From the NCBI RefSeq assembly GCF_009857745.1, contig NZ_WWEN01000005.1, positions 62,001-126,000 on the forward strand: DNA of 64,000 bases, given 5' to 3'. The position numbers and the translations under genes are program-made. The notes beneath the pieces were generated by a model, which saw only the letters and a list, made by a program, of their open reading frames with translations, had not been told where the DNA came from and made no database searches. This document shows positions 1 through 7,619 of this stretch, one piece after another (the first letter of the stretch is position 1; each line of letters starts with the position of its first letter). Source of the DNA: Thalassovita mangrovi (GTDB lineage Bacteria > Pseudomonadota > Alphaproteobacteria > Rhodobacterales > Rhodobacteraceae).

Positions 1-423
1 GCCGCCCGGTCGCAGCGGCTTCACCTCGGCCGAAGGATCGACCATCAGGCTGACCTCTGGGAATTTTTGCCGGAAATCGGCCAGCCGCGGCATCAGCCAG
101 CCGGAAACGAAGGCGGGGGTGGCGGAGATTTGCAGCGGGCGGTCGGCCTCGGCCCCGGTCAATGCGTCGGTCATCTGCGCGATCTCGGCGAAGCTGCGTT
201 CCAGCGTCAGCGCCAGCTGCAGCCCCGCATCGGTCAGCACAGGTTTGCGCGGTTTGCGGTCCAGCAGCGGAAGACCCAGATGCGACTCGAGCGATTTGAT
301 CTGCTGACTGATTGCCGCATGGCTGACATTCAGCAACGCCCCGGCGGCGGCCATGCTGCCGGCCTGATGGAAAGCGGCAAAGGCGCGCAAGGCGTTCAAC
401 GGGGGCAGACGGGACAAGTTCAT
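1..423 (-). CDS. LysR-type transcriptional regulator, C-terminal part outside window
   Basis: The reading frame starts with ATG at 423 and is open to the left window edge (141 codons), so only the N-terminal half is present. Residues 1-60 form the winged helix-turn-helix of LysR regulators: the segment AAFHQAGSMAAAGALLNVSH followed by AAISQQIKSLE and LGLPLLDR is diagnostic, and GcvA-like members are the closest in style. The following residues begin the effector-binding domain (LQISATPAFVSGWLMPRL, then an LMVDPS strand). The target cannot be named because the effector domain is cut. It is divergent from the small ORF at 523, and a T-N11-A palindrome lies directly upstream of its start codon, the usual arrangement for an autoregulated LysR protein. 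Confidence 0.9.
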   Translation of the reverse strand, partial: MNLSRLPPLNALRAFAAFHQAGSMAAAGALLNVSHAAISQQIKSLESHLGLPLLDRKPRKPVLTDAGLQLALTLERSFAEIAQMTDALTGAEADRPLQISATPAFVSGWLMPRLADFRQKFPEVSLMVDPSAEVKPLRPGG

Positions 424-425
424 GC

Positions 426-440
426 GTAAGCTATACTTAC
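426..440. promoter_or_regulatory. Putative LysR-type binding site (T-N11-A palindrome)
   Basis: GTAAG-CTATA-CTTAC is a perfect 5-bp inverted repeat with a 5-bp centre, containing T at 427 and A at 439 separated by 11 bases. It lies two bases upstream of the lysR start codon. The match to the LysR box rule is seen in the sequence; binding is inferred. Confidence 0.55.
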
Positions 441-522
441 GGTAGCGGAAAATTACCAGAGTCGCTCGAAGCGCCAAACGCCCTTAATTTCAAGATCAGA
501 AATTTCAGAGACGGAGGCAAAG

Positions 523-666
523 ATGCTTACGATACTTGCAGATTCTTTCATGTTCGCGGCCGGATGCAAACCGGTGATCCGAACCGGAAAACCCCATCCT
601 TCCGCCTATGAACGGCGGATCAAACACACGCCGCAAACGGAAAAATCGACGCGGCGGCACGGGTGA
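523..666 (+). CDS. Small hypothetical protein (47 aa), divergent from lysR
   Basis: ATG at 523 is preceded by a good ribosome binding site (GGAGG at 513-517). It opens a 47-codon frame: MLTILADSFMFAAGCKP, then a strongly basic tail rich in K, R, H and T, ending at TGA 664-666. A hairpin followed by a short T-rich run (764-798) could terminate the transcript. No family is recognised. It is below the usual gene-caller length limit, so it may be a real small gene or only a leader peptide or chance ORF; the ribosome binding site and divergent placement are the only support. Confidence 0.35.
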   Translation: MLTILADSFMFAAGCKPVIRTGKPHPSAYERRIKHTPQTEKSTRRHG

Positions 667-712
667 TCCGGCCGCGCAATGGGTTGATTTTTACCGGGAT
701 TGGGAAATAAAT

Positions 713-761
713 GGCACCGGCCTTCCAGGAAACGCGCGAACAGGACGGAAGGACCGGTGCC
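713..761. repeat. Large imperfect hairpin in ccoP-lysR intergenic region
   Basis: GGCACCGGCCTTCC (713-726) pairs with GGAAGG-A-CCGGTGCC (747-761), a 14-bp stem with one bulged A and a 20-nt loop. It lies in the space between the small ORF and the convergent ccoP end and has no T-run of its own. Confidence 0.5.
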
Positions 762-763
762 TA

Positions 764-798
764 CCCGGGGCGTCGCGAAACGCCTCGGGTATTCTTTT
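764..798 (+). terminator. Rho-independent terminator candidate
   Basis: CCCGGGGCGT (764-773) pairs with ACGCCTCGGG (780-789) including one G-T pair, with a 6-nt loop, and is followed on the + strand by TATTCTTTTA. The T-rich side faces rightward transcription, so it fits the small ORF at 523 better than ccoP, though it may act on both. Confidence 0.45.
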
Positions 799-806
799 AA
801 GCGATA

Positions 807-1673
807 TTACTCGCCGCCACCCAGCTGGTGGACATAGCTTGCCACGGCGCGGATCTGCGCTTCGCTCAGACGCGCATTCCAGTTGGGCATCACGCCGTAA
901 CGGGCATTGGTGACAGTTTCCTTGATGGTGTCGAAGTCACCGCCATAGAGCCAGATCGCGTCGGTCAGGTTCGGCGCACCCTGATAGATGTCGCCGGTGC
1001 CGTCCTCGGCGTGGCAGGCAGCGCAGTTTTCTTCGAAGACAACCGCACCATCCGCAACCATCGAGGCATCCATCGGATCACCCGACAGCGACATGACGTA
1101 GTTCACCACCTGGTCGATCTGCACCGGCTCCAGCAGTTCATCGCGGCCGAAGGCAGGCATTTGCGAGAACCGGGTATCTTCCGAATCCTCGCTGCGGACA
1201 CCGAAGGAAATGGTCTGGTGGATGGCTTCGATATCGCCGCCCCACAGCCAATCGTCGTCCAGCAGGTTGGGATAACCCTTGGCGCCGGCAGCCCCCGACC
1301 CGTGGCACTGGGCGCACCAGGTCTTGAACACGGCGGCCCCGGCGGACACGGCATAGCCCTGCAGTTCGGGATCGCCCGCGATCTCGGTCAGCTCGGCCGA
1401 AGCCAGCTTTTCGTTGATCGGGCCCAGCTGGGCTTCGTGGGCGGCGATTTCCGCGGCAACGTCGCCGCGGGTCGACCAGCCCATGAACCCGGCCGACGCC
1501 TTGTGGATCCCGGGCCATGCCGGATAAGCCAGCGAATAGACGAAGGCGACGGCGATACAGGCATAGAAGGTCCACAGCCACCAGCGCGGCAGCGGCGTGT
1601 TGAGTTCCTCGATCCCGTCCCACGAATGGCCGGTCGTGCCGATTTCTTCTTTTTGAGTTGGTTTCTTAGCCAT
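807..1673 (-). CDS. ccoP: cbb3-type cytochrome c oxidase subunit III, dihaem cytochrome c
   Basis: CcoP carries electrons from soluble or anchored cytochrome c to the CcoO/CcoN core of the high-affinity oxidase. The 288-residue product has an N-terminal cytoplasmic stretch, one transmembrane anchor (about residues 30-52, PRWWLWTFYACIAVAFVYS) and a periplasmic part with two haem c motifs, CAQCH near residues 120-124 and CAACH near 217-221. Methionines in SQMPAFG and GVMPNW are likely axial ligands. ATG at 1673 is chosen over an upstream in-frame start because of an AAGGAGG box just upstream and family length. The start overlaps the end of ccoQ by 8 bases, so translation is probably coupled. 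It is the last gene of ccoNOQP; the usual ccoGHIS genes do not follow. Confidence 0.97.
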   Translation of the reverse strand: MAKKPTQKEEIGTTGHSWDGIEELNTPLPRWWLWTFYACIAVAFVYSLAYPAWPGIHKASAGFMGWSTRGDVAAEIAAHEAQLGPINEKLASAELTEIAGDPELQGYAVSAGAAVFKTWCAQCHGSGAAGAKGYPNLLDDDWLWGGDIEAIHQTISFGVRSEDSEDTRFSQMPAFGRDELLEPVQIDQVVNYVMSLSGDPMDASMVADGAVVFEENCAACHAEDGTGDIYQGAPNLTDAIWLYGGDFDTIKETVTNARYGVMPNWNARLSEAQIRAVASYVHQLGGGE

Positions 1674-1866
1674 TTCCTCGCGCCTCCTTGGCGTCACCGC
1701 GCGGGGCGGGTTTGTCTTCGTGCCGGAACGGGATGTCCGCGACGTCGCGGTAGGTCTTGCTGCTTCCCGGGCGCATCACGAAAATGATGACGCCGACGAA
1801 GAAGGCACACAAAGCCAGCAACACCCAGCTATCGGCGAACTGTCTGAGCAGGGAATAGGTATCCAT
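1666..1866 (-). CDS. ccoQ: cbb3-type cytochrome c oxidase subunit CcoQ
   Basis: A 66-residue single-span membrane protein (hydrophobic residues about 13-31, SWVLLALCAFFVGVIIFV) with a charged cytoplasmic tail, the size and topology of CcoQ. In related bacteria CcoQ stabilises the association of CcoP with the CcoNO core. It lies between ccoO (15 bases away) and ccoP (8-base overlap), the standard ccoNOQP order. Confidence 0.93.
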   Translation of the reverse strand: MDTYSLLRQFADSWVLLALCAFFVGVIIFVMRPGSSKTYRDVADIPFRHEDKPAPRGDAKEARGNG

Positions 1867-1881
1867 GTTTACCCCCTACCC

Positions 1882-2613
1882 TTACCGGCTTGCGTCCGGG
1901 GTGAAGGTCGAGAAGTCGACCAGGGTCCCCAGCATCTGCAGGTAGGCGACCAGAGCGTCCAGTTCGGAAATCCCCGGCTGACCGTCGAAATTGCGCACCT
2001 GCACGCTGTCCTCGCCATAGCGTTCCAGCAGACCGTCGTAATCGCTGTCCGGATCCGCCTGGGCCGAGAAATCGAGCTGGGCGTTTTCGATCATGTCATC
2101 GGAGTAGGGAACGCCGACGAACCTATGCGTCGCCATCACCTCGCCGATATACTTGCCGTCGATCATGTTGCTCTCGAGGAAGCCGTATTTCGGCATCACC
2201 GATTCCGGCACCACCGATTGCGGATTACGCAGGTGGTCGACATGCCATTCGTCCGAATAGCGGCCGCCGACGCGGGCCAGGTCGGGCCCGGTCCGCTTCG
2301 ACCCCCACTGGAACGGGTGGTCGTATTGCGATTCCGCTGCCAGCGAATAGTGGCCATAGCGTTCCACCTCGTCGCGCATCGGGCGGATCATCTGGCTGTG
2401 ACAGACATAGCAGCCTTCACGGACATAGATGTCACGGCCCGCCAGTTCCAGCGGGGTGTAGGGGCGCATGCCCTCTACATCCTCGATGGTGTTTTCCAGC
2501 CAGAACAGCGGGGCGATCTGCACGATGCCGCCGATGGTCACGACCAGGAAGGCGAAGATAGCGAGAAGAGTGATATTCTTCTCAAGGATTGCGTGTTTAT
2601 CGAGAATTGCCAT
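1882..2613 (-). CDS. ccoO: cbb3-type cytochrome c oxidase subunit II, monohaem cytochrome c
   Basis: The 243-residue product has an N-terminal membrane anchor (about residues 14-36) and a periplasmic cytochrome c domain with one CYVCH haem motif (C68, C71, H72) followed by SQMIRP, the CcoO signature. A later SVMPKYGF supplies the probable methionine ligand. It passes electrons from CcoP to the catalytic subunit CcoN. It starts 14 bases after ccoN in the same operon. Confidence 0.97.
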   Translation of the reverse strand: MAILDKHAILEKNITLLAIFAFLVVTIGGIVQIAPLFWLENTIEDVEGMRPYTPLELAGRDIYVREGCYVCHSQMIRPMRDEVERYGHYSLAAESQYDHPFQWGSKRTGPDLARVGGRYSDEWHVDHLRNPQSVVPESVMPKYGFLESNMIDGKYIGEVMATHRFVGVPYSDDMIENAQLDFSAQADPDSDYDGLLERYGEDSVQVRNFDGQPGISELDALVAYLQMLGTLVDFSTFTPDASR

Positions 2614-2627
2614 CTTTGCGTCCCTCC

Positions 2628-4229
2628 TTACTCAGCCGGAACCAGTTGGTTCGTGGCTTCTACAGCCGGCGCACGCTTCACGGTCATGTACAGGTTGTAG
2701 CACATGATGATCGCACCGGTGAGGTAGAGCAGGCCGCCCGTACCACGCACCACATACATCGGGAACTTCGCAGCCACGGTATCGGCGAAGGAGTTCACCA
2801 GGAAGCCGTTCGCGTCCACTTCGCGCCACATCAGGCCTTCCATGATACCGGTCACCCACATCGCCGCGGCGTAAAGGATGATGCCGATGGTGGCGAGCCA
2901 GAAGTGCCAGCTGACCAGGCTCAGGCTATAGAGCCGTTCACGGTTCCACAGCTTGGGCACCAGGAAGTACAGCGCACCGAAGGTGATCATGCCGTTCCAG
3001 CCCAGAGCGCCGGAATGAACGTGACCAATGGTCCAGTCGGTATAGTGCGACAGCGAGTTCACCGCGCGGATCGACATCATCGGACCCTCGAAGGTCGACA
3101 TGCCGTAGAAGCCGACCGAGATCACCATCATGCGGATGATCGGATCGGTGCGCAGCTTGTCCCAGGCACCCGACAGGGTCATCAGGCCGTTGATCATGCC
3201 GCCCCAGGAGGGCATCCACAGCGCGATCGAGAACACCATGCCGAGCGTCGAGGCCCAGTCAGGCAGCGCGGTGTAATGCAGGTGGTGCGGACCGGCCCAG
3301 ATGTAGATGAAGATCAGCGCCCAGAAGTGGATGATCGACAGCTTATAGGAATAGACCGGGCGTTCGGCCTGTTTCGGCACGAAGTAGTACATCATGCCCA
3401 GGAAGCCCGCGGTCAGGAAGAAGCCCACGGCGTTGTGGCCGTACCACCACTGGGTCATCGCGTCTTGCACGCCGGACATGACCTGAACCGATTTCGAACC
3501 GAAGATCGACACCGGGATCGCCAGGTTGTTCACCACGTGCAGCATCGCCACGGTGATGATGAAGGACAGGTAGAACCAGTTCGCCACGTAGATATGCGGC
3601 TCTTTCCGCTTGACGATGGTGCCCAGGAAAACCGCCAGATAGGCGACCCAGACGATGGTCAGCCACCAGTCGACATACCATTCCGGCTCGGCGTATTCCT
3701 TGGACTGGGTCGCGCCCAGCAGGTAGCCGCTCGCGGCCAGGACGATGAACAGCTGATAGCCCCAGAACACGAACCAGGCCAGGTTGCCGCCCCAGAGGCG
3801 CGCCGCCGAGGTCCGCTGCACCACGTAGAACGAGGTCGCGATCAGGGCGTTGCCGCCAAAGGCGAAAATCACTGCCGAGGTGTGCAGCGGCCGCATCCGG
3901 CCGAAATTCACGAAGCCTTCGGCCCATTCGAAGTTGAGCGCCGGGAAGGCCAGCTGGAAGGCGACCGTCACCCCGACCAGGAACCCGACGACACCCCAGA
4001 GTGCGGTGGCGATCACGCCGTAGCGGACCACGCCATCCATATATTCCCCGGAAACATCCCTGCCCGCCGGTTCGTCCGTGCGTCGCAGGATAAATATAAA
4101 GGCCACAAACGCGAACAGCGCCGCTTCCAGCGCGTTCACCGTATAGGCCAGATCGCGTCCGTAATTGGCCGCGATCAGCGCCAGAAGCGTGACCAGACCA
4201 AGCGCGATCAGCTTGATATAGTTAACCAT
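2628..4229 (-). CDS. ccoN: cbb3-type cytochrome c oxidase catalytic subunit I
   Basis: CcoN reduces oxygen at a haem b3-CuB site with high oxygen affinity and pumps protons; it supports microaerobic respiration. The 533-residue polytopic protein shows the conserved haem and copper histidine segments [24 protein letters not shown] and [13 protein letters not shown], plus [14 protein letters not shown] near the C-terminus, all typical of CcoN. It is the first gene of ccoNOQP. A perfect FNR box lies about 100 bases upstream of the ATG, at a position that would suit class II activation of a promoter giving a roughly 60-nt leader. Strong induction at low oxygen is therefore expected. Confidence 0.98.
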   Translation of the reverse strand: MVNYIKLIALGLVTLLALIAANYGRDLAYTVNALEAALFAFVAFIFILRRTDEPAGRDVSGEYMDGVVRYGVIATALWGVVGFLVGVTVAFQLAFPALNFEWAEGFVNFGRMRPLHTSAVIFAFGGNALIATSFYVVQRTSAARLWGGNLAWFVFWGYQLFIVLAASGYLLGATQSKEYAEPEWYVDWWLTIVWVAYLAVFLGTIVKRKEPHIYVANWFYLSFIITVAMLHVVNNLAIPVSIFGSKSVQVMSGVQDAMTQWWYGHNAVGFFLTAGFLGMMYYFVPKQAERPVYSYKLSIIHFWALIFIYIWAGPHHLHYTALPDWASTLGMVFSIALWMPSWGGMINGLMTLSGAWDKLRTDPIIRMMVISVGFYGMSTFEGPMMSIRAVNSLSHYTDWTIGHVHSGALGWNGMITFGALYFLVPKLWNRERLYSLSLVSWHFWLATIGIILYAAAMWVTGIMEGLMWREVDANGFLVNSFADTVAAKFPMYVVRGTGGLLYLTGAIIMCYNLYMTVKRAPAVEATNQLVPAE

Positions 4230-4322
4230 TTTTCGTCCCTTCGTCTCTGACCCGCACGATTCGTATGCCGCGCAGGCGGTTCCAGACTGGGCGTTTATTG
4301 CGCCCGAGGTGGGCTAGATGCC

Positions 4323-4336
4323 TTGATCTGCATCAA
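4323..4336. promoter_or_regulatory. FNR/FnrL binding site upstream of ccoN
   Basis: TTGAT-CTGC-ATCAA is a perfect match to the FNR consensus TTGAT-N4-ATCAA. Its centre is about 100 bases upstream of ccoN and 123 bases upstream of the divergent stress-protein gene, so it most likely serves ccoNOQP. The cognate regulator fnrL is encoded about 1 kb away. Confidence 0.88.
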
Positions 4337-4375
4337 AACCCAACGGTCCTTTTTGTCACGCCTCGCGGGTTTTTA

Positions 4376-4389
4376 TTGACCCGTATCAA
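4376..4389. promoter_or_regulatory. FNR/FnrL binding site upstream of universal stress protein
   Basis: TTGAC-CCGT-ATCAA differs from the FNR consensus at one position. Its centre lies about 70 bases upstream of the ATG of the usp gene, so a class II promoter with a roughly 28-nt leader is possible. Together with the site at 4323-4336 it makes this divergent region a two-site oxygen-responsive promoter. Confidence 0.75.
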
Positions 4390-4452
4390 AGTCGTATCGA
4401 AATCCGACTCGTAATGTGCACCTCATGCGGTCCTGAACCAGAGAGGGAAATC

Positions 4453-5292
4453 ATGGCATATAAAACATTATTCTCGGTGCTGACCGATCCAGACCTCGTA
4501 GAACCCGTTCTCGAAAAGGGAATTGCGCTTGCCAATGCGCATGATGCCCATCTCGACGTGCTCTGCCTCGGTGTGGACCGGACCCAGACCGGGTATTACT
4601 ACGCCGGCGCGAACGCGATGGTGCTGCAGGAAACGATCACCCGCGCCCATGAAGAGGCCAAAGAGGTCGAAGACAAGGTGAAGCAGCGGCTGGGCAACAG
4701 CAACATCCGCTGGAACACCGAAATGGGCGTGGCGCAGCTGGCCGATATCGGCCGCCATGTCGCCGCTCATGCCCGGTTTGCCGACCTGGCGGTGCTGCCG
4801 CAGCCCTATGGCGAAAACCGCGGTGCCGAACTGGAACCGATCGTCGAGGCGGCCATGTTCGACGGCAAGGTTCCCGCCCTGGTGCTGCCGACCGATGGAA
4901 GCGTCGTCACCGATCCCCAGCGGATCATCATCGCCTGGAACGAAAGCAACGAAGCGATGGCCGCCGTGCGCGCCGCTCTGCCGATCCTGCAGGCCGCCGA
5001 AGCGGTACGCGTCGTGGTCATCGATCCGCCGACCCACGGCCCGAACCGGTCCGATCCCGGCGGGTTGCTGTCGCAATTCCTGGCCCGCCACGGCATCCGG
5101 GCGGAAATCGACGTGCTGTCGAAGACTCTGCCGCGGATTTCCGACGTGATCCTGCGCCACGCGACCGACACCGGCACCGATCTGGTGGTGATGGGCGCCT
5201 ATGGCCATTCGCGCTTCCGCGAAGCGATCATGGGCGGCGCCACCCGCGACATGCTGGAAAAGGCTCAGTTGCCGGTCTTCATGGCGCATTGA
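4453..5292 (+). CDS. Universal stress protein, tandem UspA-domain type
   Basis: The 279-residue product resembles two-domain UspA proteins: an N-terminal half starting MAYKTLFSVLTDPDLV and a C-terminal half starting about residue 157 (RIIIAWNESNEAMAAVRAAL) and ending in VMGAYGHSRFREAIMGG, which carries the G-x2-G-x9-G-like ATP-binding loop of the family. ATG 4453 is preferred over an upstream in-frame start because of the GAGAGGGAAA box just before it and the family N-terminus. The gene is divergent from ccoNOQP with its own FNR-like site, and usp genes beside ccoN and fnrL are a common oxygen-regulated arrangement. A bidirectional hairpin terminator follows. Confidence 0.92.
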   Translation: MAYKTLFSVLTDPDLVEPVLEKGIALANAHDAHLDVLCLGVDRTQTGYYYAGANAMVLQETITRAHEEAKEVEDKVKQRLGNSNIRWNTEMGVAQLADIGRHVAAHARFADLAVLPQPYGENRGAELEPIVEAAMFDGKVPALVLPTDGSVVTDPQRIIIAWNESNEAMAAVRAALPILQAAEAVRVVVIDPPTHGPNRSDPGGLLSQFLARHGIRAEIDVLSKTLPRISDVILRHATDTGTDLVVMGAYGHSRFREAIMGGATRDMLEKAQLPVFMAH

Positions 5293-5313
5293 TCCGCGCA
5301 ACCGGACAAATAA

Positions 5314-5337
5314 AAAGGCGGGCTCCGGCCCGCCTTT
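5314..5337. terminator. Bidirectional Rho-independent terminator between usp and fnrL
   Basis: AAAGGCGGGC (5314-5323), loop TCCG, GCCCGCCTTT (5328-5337): a perfect 10-bp stem flanked by A-rich and T-rich ends, between two convergent genes. Confidence 0.88.
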
Positions 5338-5361
5338 GTGCTTTCCGATCGGTGCAACCGG

Positions 5362-6108
5362 TCAGGCGAACATGCCGCCGTCGCTGTCGTCGCCCGCTTC
5401 TTCCATCAGACGGCTGAAATCGGGCACCGTCACGTGACGCTTGCCTTCCAGATGGATCACCCCATCGCGCTTGAGCGCGGAAATCTGGCGGCTGACCGTT
5501 TCCAGCGTCAGGCCCAGGTAATCGGCCATCGCTTCGCGGGTCAGCGGCAGGTCGAAGACCAGCGCCCCCTCGGTCGGGCGCAGGTTCAGCGTCGCATCGC
5601 GCCGGGCGATGATCGACAGCAGGCTGGCGATCTTTTCGCGCGCGTTCTTGCGCCCCAGCACCAGCATCCATTCGCGCGCCGCATCCAGTTCGTCCAGCGT
5701 CATTTCCAGCAGGCGCTGCGCGATATGCGGCGTCCGCTCCATCAGCTGTTCGAAGGGTTTCTTGCGGAAGCAGCACATCACCACATCGGTGGTCGCCACC
5801 ACGTCATAGGCCGATCCTTCGCGTCCGGGGCGGCCGACGAAATCGCTGGGCAGCAGCAGGCCCACCATCTGGGTGCGGCCGTCTTCCATCGTCTGGGTCA
5901 GCGTGGCGATGCCGGACACCACGGATCCCACGAAATCCATCTTGTCGCCGGACCAGATCACCGTCTGACCGGCTTCGAAGTTCCGGTAGTACTTGATCTC
6001 TTCCAGTCGTTCCAATTCGTCGGTTTCGCATCGTGCGCATACCGCGCGATGGCGGATTGGGCATTCCTCGCATTCGTGAGGGCTTTTAACTTTCTCATCT
6101 TGCAACAT
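5362..6108 (-). CDS. fnrL: FNR/CRP-family oxygen-sensing transcriptional regulator FnrL
   Basis: FnrL senses oxygen through a labile 4Fe-4S cluster and activates cbb3 oxidase, hemN and other anaerobic genes by binding TTGAT-N4-ATCAA. The 248-residue product has an N-terminal cysteine cluster (C13, C16, C24, with C27 nearby) and a further Cys pair at 112-113 that can supply the fourth ligand, then a cNMP-type barrel and a C-terminal HTH. The recognition helix has the E-x2-SR pattern (LETVSRQISALKRDG) that reads the TTGAT half site. The longer frame from 6141 uses a TTG inside the FNR box, so ATG 6108 is chosen. The site at 6128-6141 lies between this gene and divergent hemN. Confidence 0.96.
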   Translation of the reverse strand: MLQDEKVKSPHECEECPIRHRAVCARCETDELERLEEIKYYRNFEAGQTVIWSGDKMDFVGSVVSGIATLTQTMEDGRTQMVGLLLPSDFVGRPGREGSAYDVVATTDVVMCCFRKKPFEQLMERTPHIAQRLLEMTLDELDAAREWMLVLGRKNAREKIASLLSIIARRDATLNLRPTEGALVFDLPLTREAMADYLGLTLETVSRQISALKRDGVIHLEGKRHVTVPDFSRLMEEAGDDSDGGMFA

Positions 6109-6127
6109 AGCTGGACCGTTCGCGCGC

Positions 6128-6141
6128 TTGATCTGGGTCAA
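6128..6141. promoter_or_regulatory. FNR/FnrL site between fnrL and hemN
   Basis: TTGAT-CTGG-GTCAA matches the FNR consensus except for one base in the right half. Its centre is only about 26 bases upstream of the fnrL ATG and about 43 bases upstream of the hemN ATG. On the fnrL side it probably overlaps the core promoter, suggesting autoregulation. Confidence 0.75.
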
Positions 6142-6177
6142 AGTTAACCCAACCTGTTTCTACTAGAGGCTAGGCCC

Positions 6178-7533
6178 ATGGAAACAAAAACGCAACTTGC
6201 AAAACTGGGACTGTTTGACGCGAAAGTGCCACGCTACACCAGTTACCCCACGGCACCCCACTTTTCCGGCGATGTCTCCCAAGATGACTTTGTCAATTGG
6301 ATCAAGGGGGTAGAACCGGACTCAGAAATATCTCTTTACGTCCATGTGCCGTTCTGCCGGCGGCTGTGCTGGTTCTGCGCCTGCCGCACGCAGGGTACCC
6401 AGAGCGAAGCCCCGATCATCGCCTACCTGGAGACGCTGAAGGCCGAACTGGCCCTGCTGAAGGGGATTCTGCCCAGGGGTGTCAAACTGTCGCGGCTGCA
6501 TTGGGGCGGCGGCACGCCGACCCTGCTGTCGCCCGGCATGATGACCGATCTGGCCGGTGCGATCGCCGATGTGGCCCCCTTTGCCGACGGCGCCGAATTC
6601 TCGGTCGAAATCGACCCCAATGAAATCGACGATGCCCGCCTCGCCGCGCTGGCCGCCGCCGGGATGAACCGAGCCTCGATCGGGGTGCAGGATTTCGACG
6701 ACGAGATTCAGCGCACCATCGGCCGGCTGCAGGGCTATGACGTCACCCGCAACGCGGTCGAGGCGATCCGCTCGCACGGCGTCTACAGCCTGAACGCCGA
6801 CATCCTTTATGGCCTGCCGCATCAGTCGAACGAACGGATCACCGAAAGCGTTCAGAAACTGCTGTCGCTCAATCCCGACAGGGTGGCGCTTTACGGCTAT
6901 GCCCATGTGCCCTGGATGGCCAAGCGCCAGCAGATGATCCCGTCCGAGGCGCTGCCGACGCCGGAAGAACGGCTGGAGCTGTTCGACACCGCCCGTCGGC
7001 TGTTCCTGTGGGACGATTATGTCGAGATCGGCATCGACCATTTCGCCACCAGGAATGACGGTCTGGCGGTCGCCCAGAAGGCCGGCAAGCTGCGGCGCAA
7101 CTTCCAGGGCTATACCGACGATCAGTCCGACGTGCTGATCGGGGTCGGCGCCTCGTCGATTTCGCGCTTCCCGCAAGGCTACGCCCAGAACAATCCCTCG
7201 ACCGGCGGCCATACCGCGGCGATCCGCGAAGGCCAGTTCTCCACCTCGCGCGGCCACAAGTTCAGCGACGAAGACATGCTGCGCGGCCGGATCATCGAAA
7301 TGCTGATGTGCGATTTCACCGTTCACACCGATGAATTGCTCGATCGCTTCGAGGTCAGCCGCGACACGCTGGACGCGATGTTCAGGGTGGCCGAGGACCG
7401 GTTCGAAGGCATCCTGGAACGCCACGGTCCGGATCTCTACATCCCGCCCGAAGCCCGTCCGCTGACCCGGATGATCGCGCGCGCCTTCGACGCCTACGAC
7501 CTGTCGCGGGCCGGGCACAGCGCGGCGATCTGA
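6178..7533 (+). CDS. hemN: Oxygen-independent coproporphyrinogen III dehydrogenase (radical SAM)
   Basis: HemN converts coproporphyrinogen III to protoporphyrinogen IX without oxygen, allowing haem and bacteriochlorophyll precursor synthesis at low oxygen. The 451-residue product has the radical-SAM cluster C60-x3-C64-x2-C67 followed by C69, the extra cysteine that separates true HemN from HemW. The downstream GGGTPTLL segment and SIGVQDF are also family hallmarks. The N-terminus LGLFDAKVPRYTSYPTAPHF is typical. An AGAGG element at 6165-6169 serves as ribosome binding site. It is divergent from fnrL and shares the FNR-like site, consistent with anaerobic regulation. Two tandem hairpins follow the stop. 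Confidence 0.97.
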   Translation: METKTQLAKLGLFDAKVPRYTSYPTAPHFSGDVSQDDFVNWIKGVEPDSEISLYVHVPFCRRLCWFCACRTQGTQSEAPIIAYLETLKAELALLKGILPRGVKLSRLHWGGGTPTLLSPGMMTDLAGAIADVAPFADGAEFSVEIDPNEIDDARLAALAAAGMNRASIGVQDFDDEIQRTIGRLQGYDVTRNAVEAIRSHGVYSLNADILYGLPHQSNERITESVQKLLSLNPDRVALYGYAHVPWMAKRQQMIPSEALPTPEERLELFDTARRLFLWDDYVEIGIDHFATRNDGLAVAQKAGKLRRNFQGYTDDQSDVLIGVGASSISRFPQGYAQNNPSTGGHTAAIREGQFSTSRGHKFSDEDMLRGRIIEMLMCDFTVHTDELLDRFEVSRDTLDAMFRVAEDRFEGILERHGPDLYIPPEARPLTRMIARAFDAYDLSRAGHSAAI

Positions 7534-7547
7534 CCAAGCGGCGGGGG

Positions 7548-7595
7548 GCGAAATCCGCATCGGATTTCGCGGCGTTTTCTGGCTCAGAAAACGCC
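7548..7595. repeat. Two tandem perfect hairpins downstream of hemN
   Basis: Hairpin 1: GCGAAATCCG (7548-7557), loop CAT, CGGATTTCGC (7561-7570). Hairpin 2: GGCGTTTTCTG (7571-7581), loop GCT, CAGAAAACGCC (7585-7595). They abut with no spacer. Hairpin 1 resembles the palindrome after pheA (16391-16414), so at least that half looks like a dispersed extragenic element; the pair may also end the hemN transcript. Confidence 0.75.
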
Positions 7596-7619
7596 GGCCA
7601 TGCTGCTAGGATGCGCGCC

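Noticed and set aside
2589-4250. Long antisense frame opposite ccoN
   Set aside because: Opposite a fully conserved ccoN with His/Arg/Gln-rich low-information protein; a GC-rich codon shadow.
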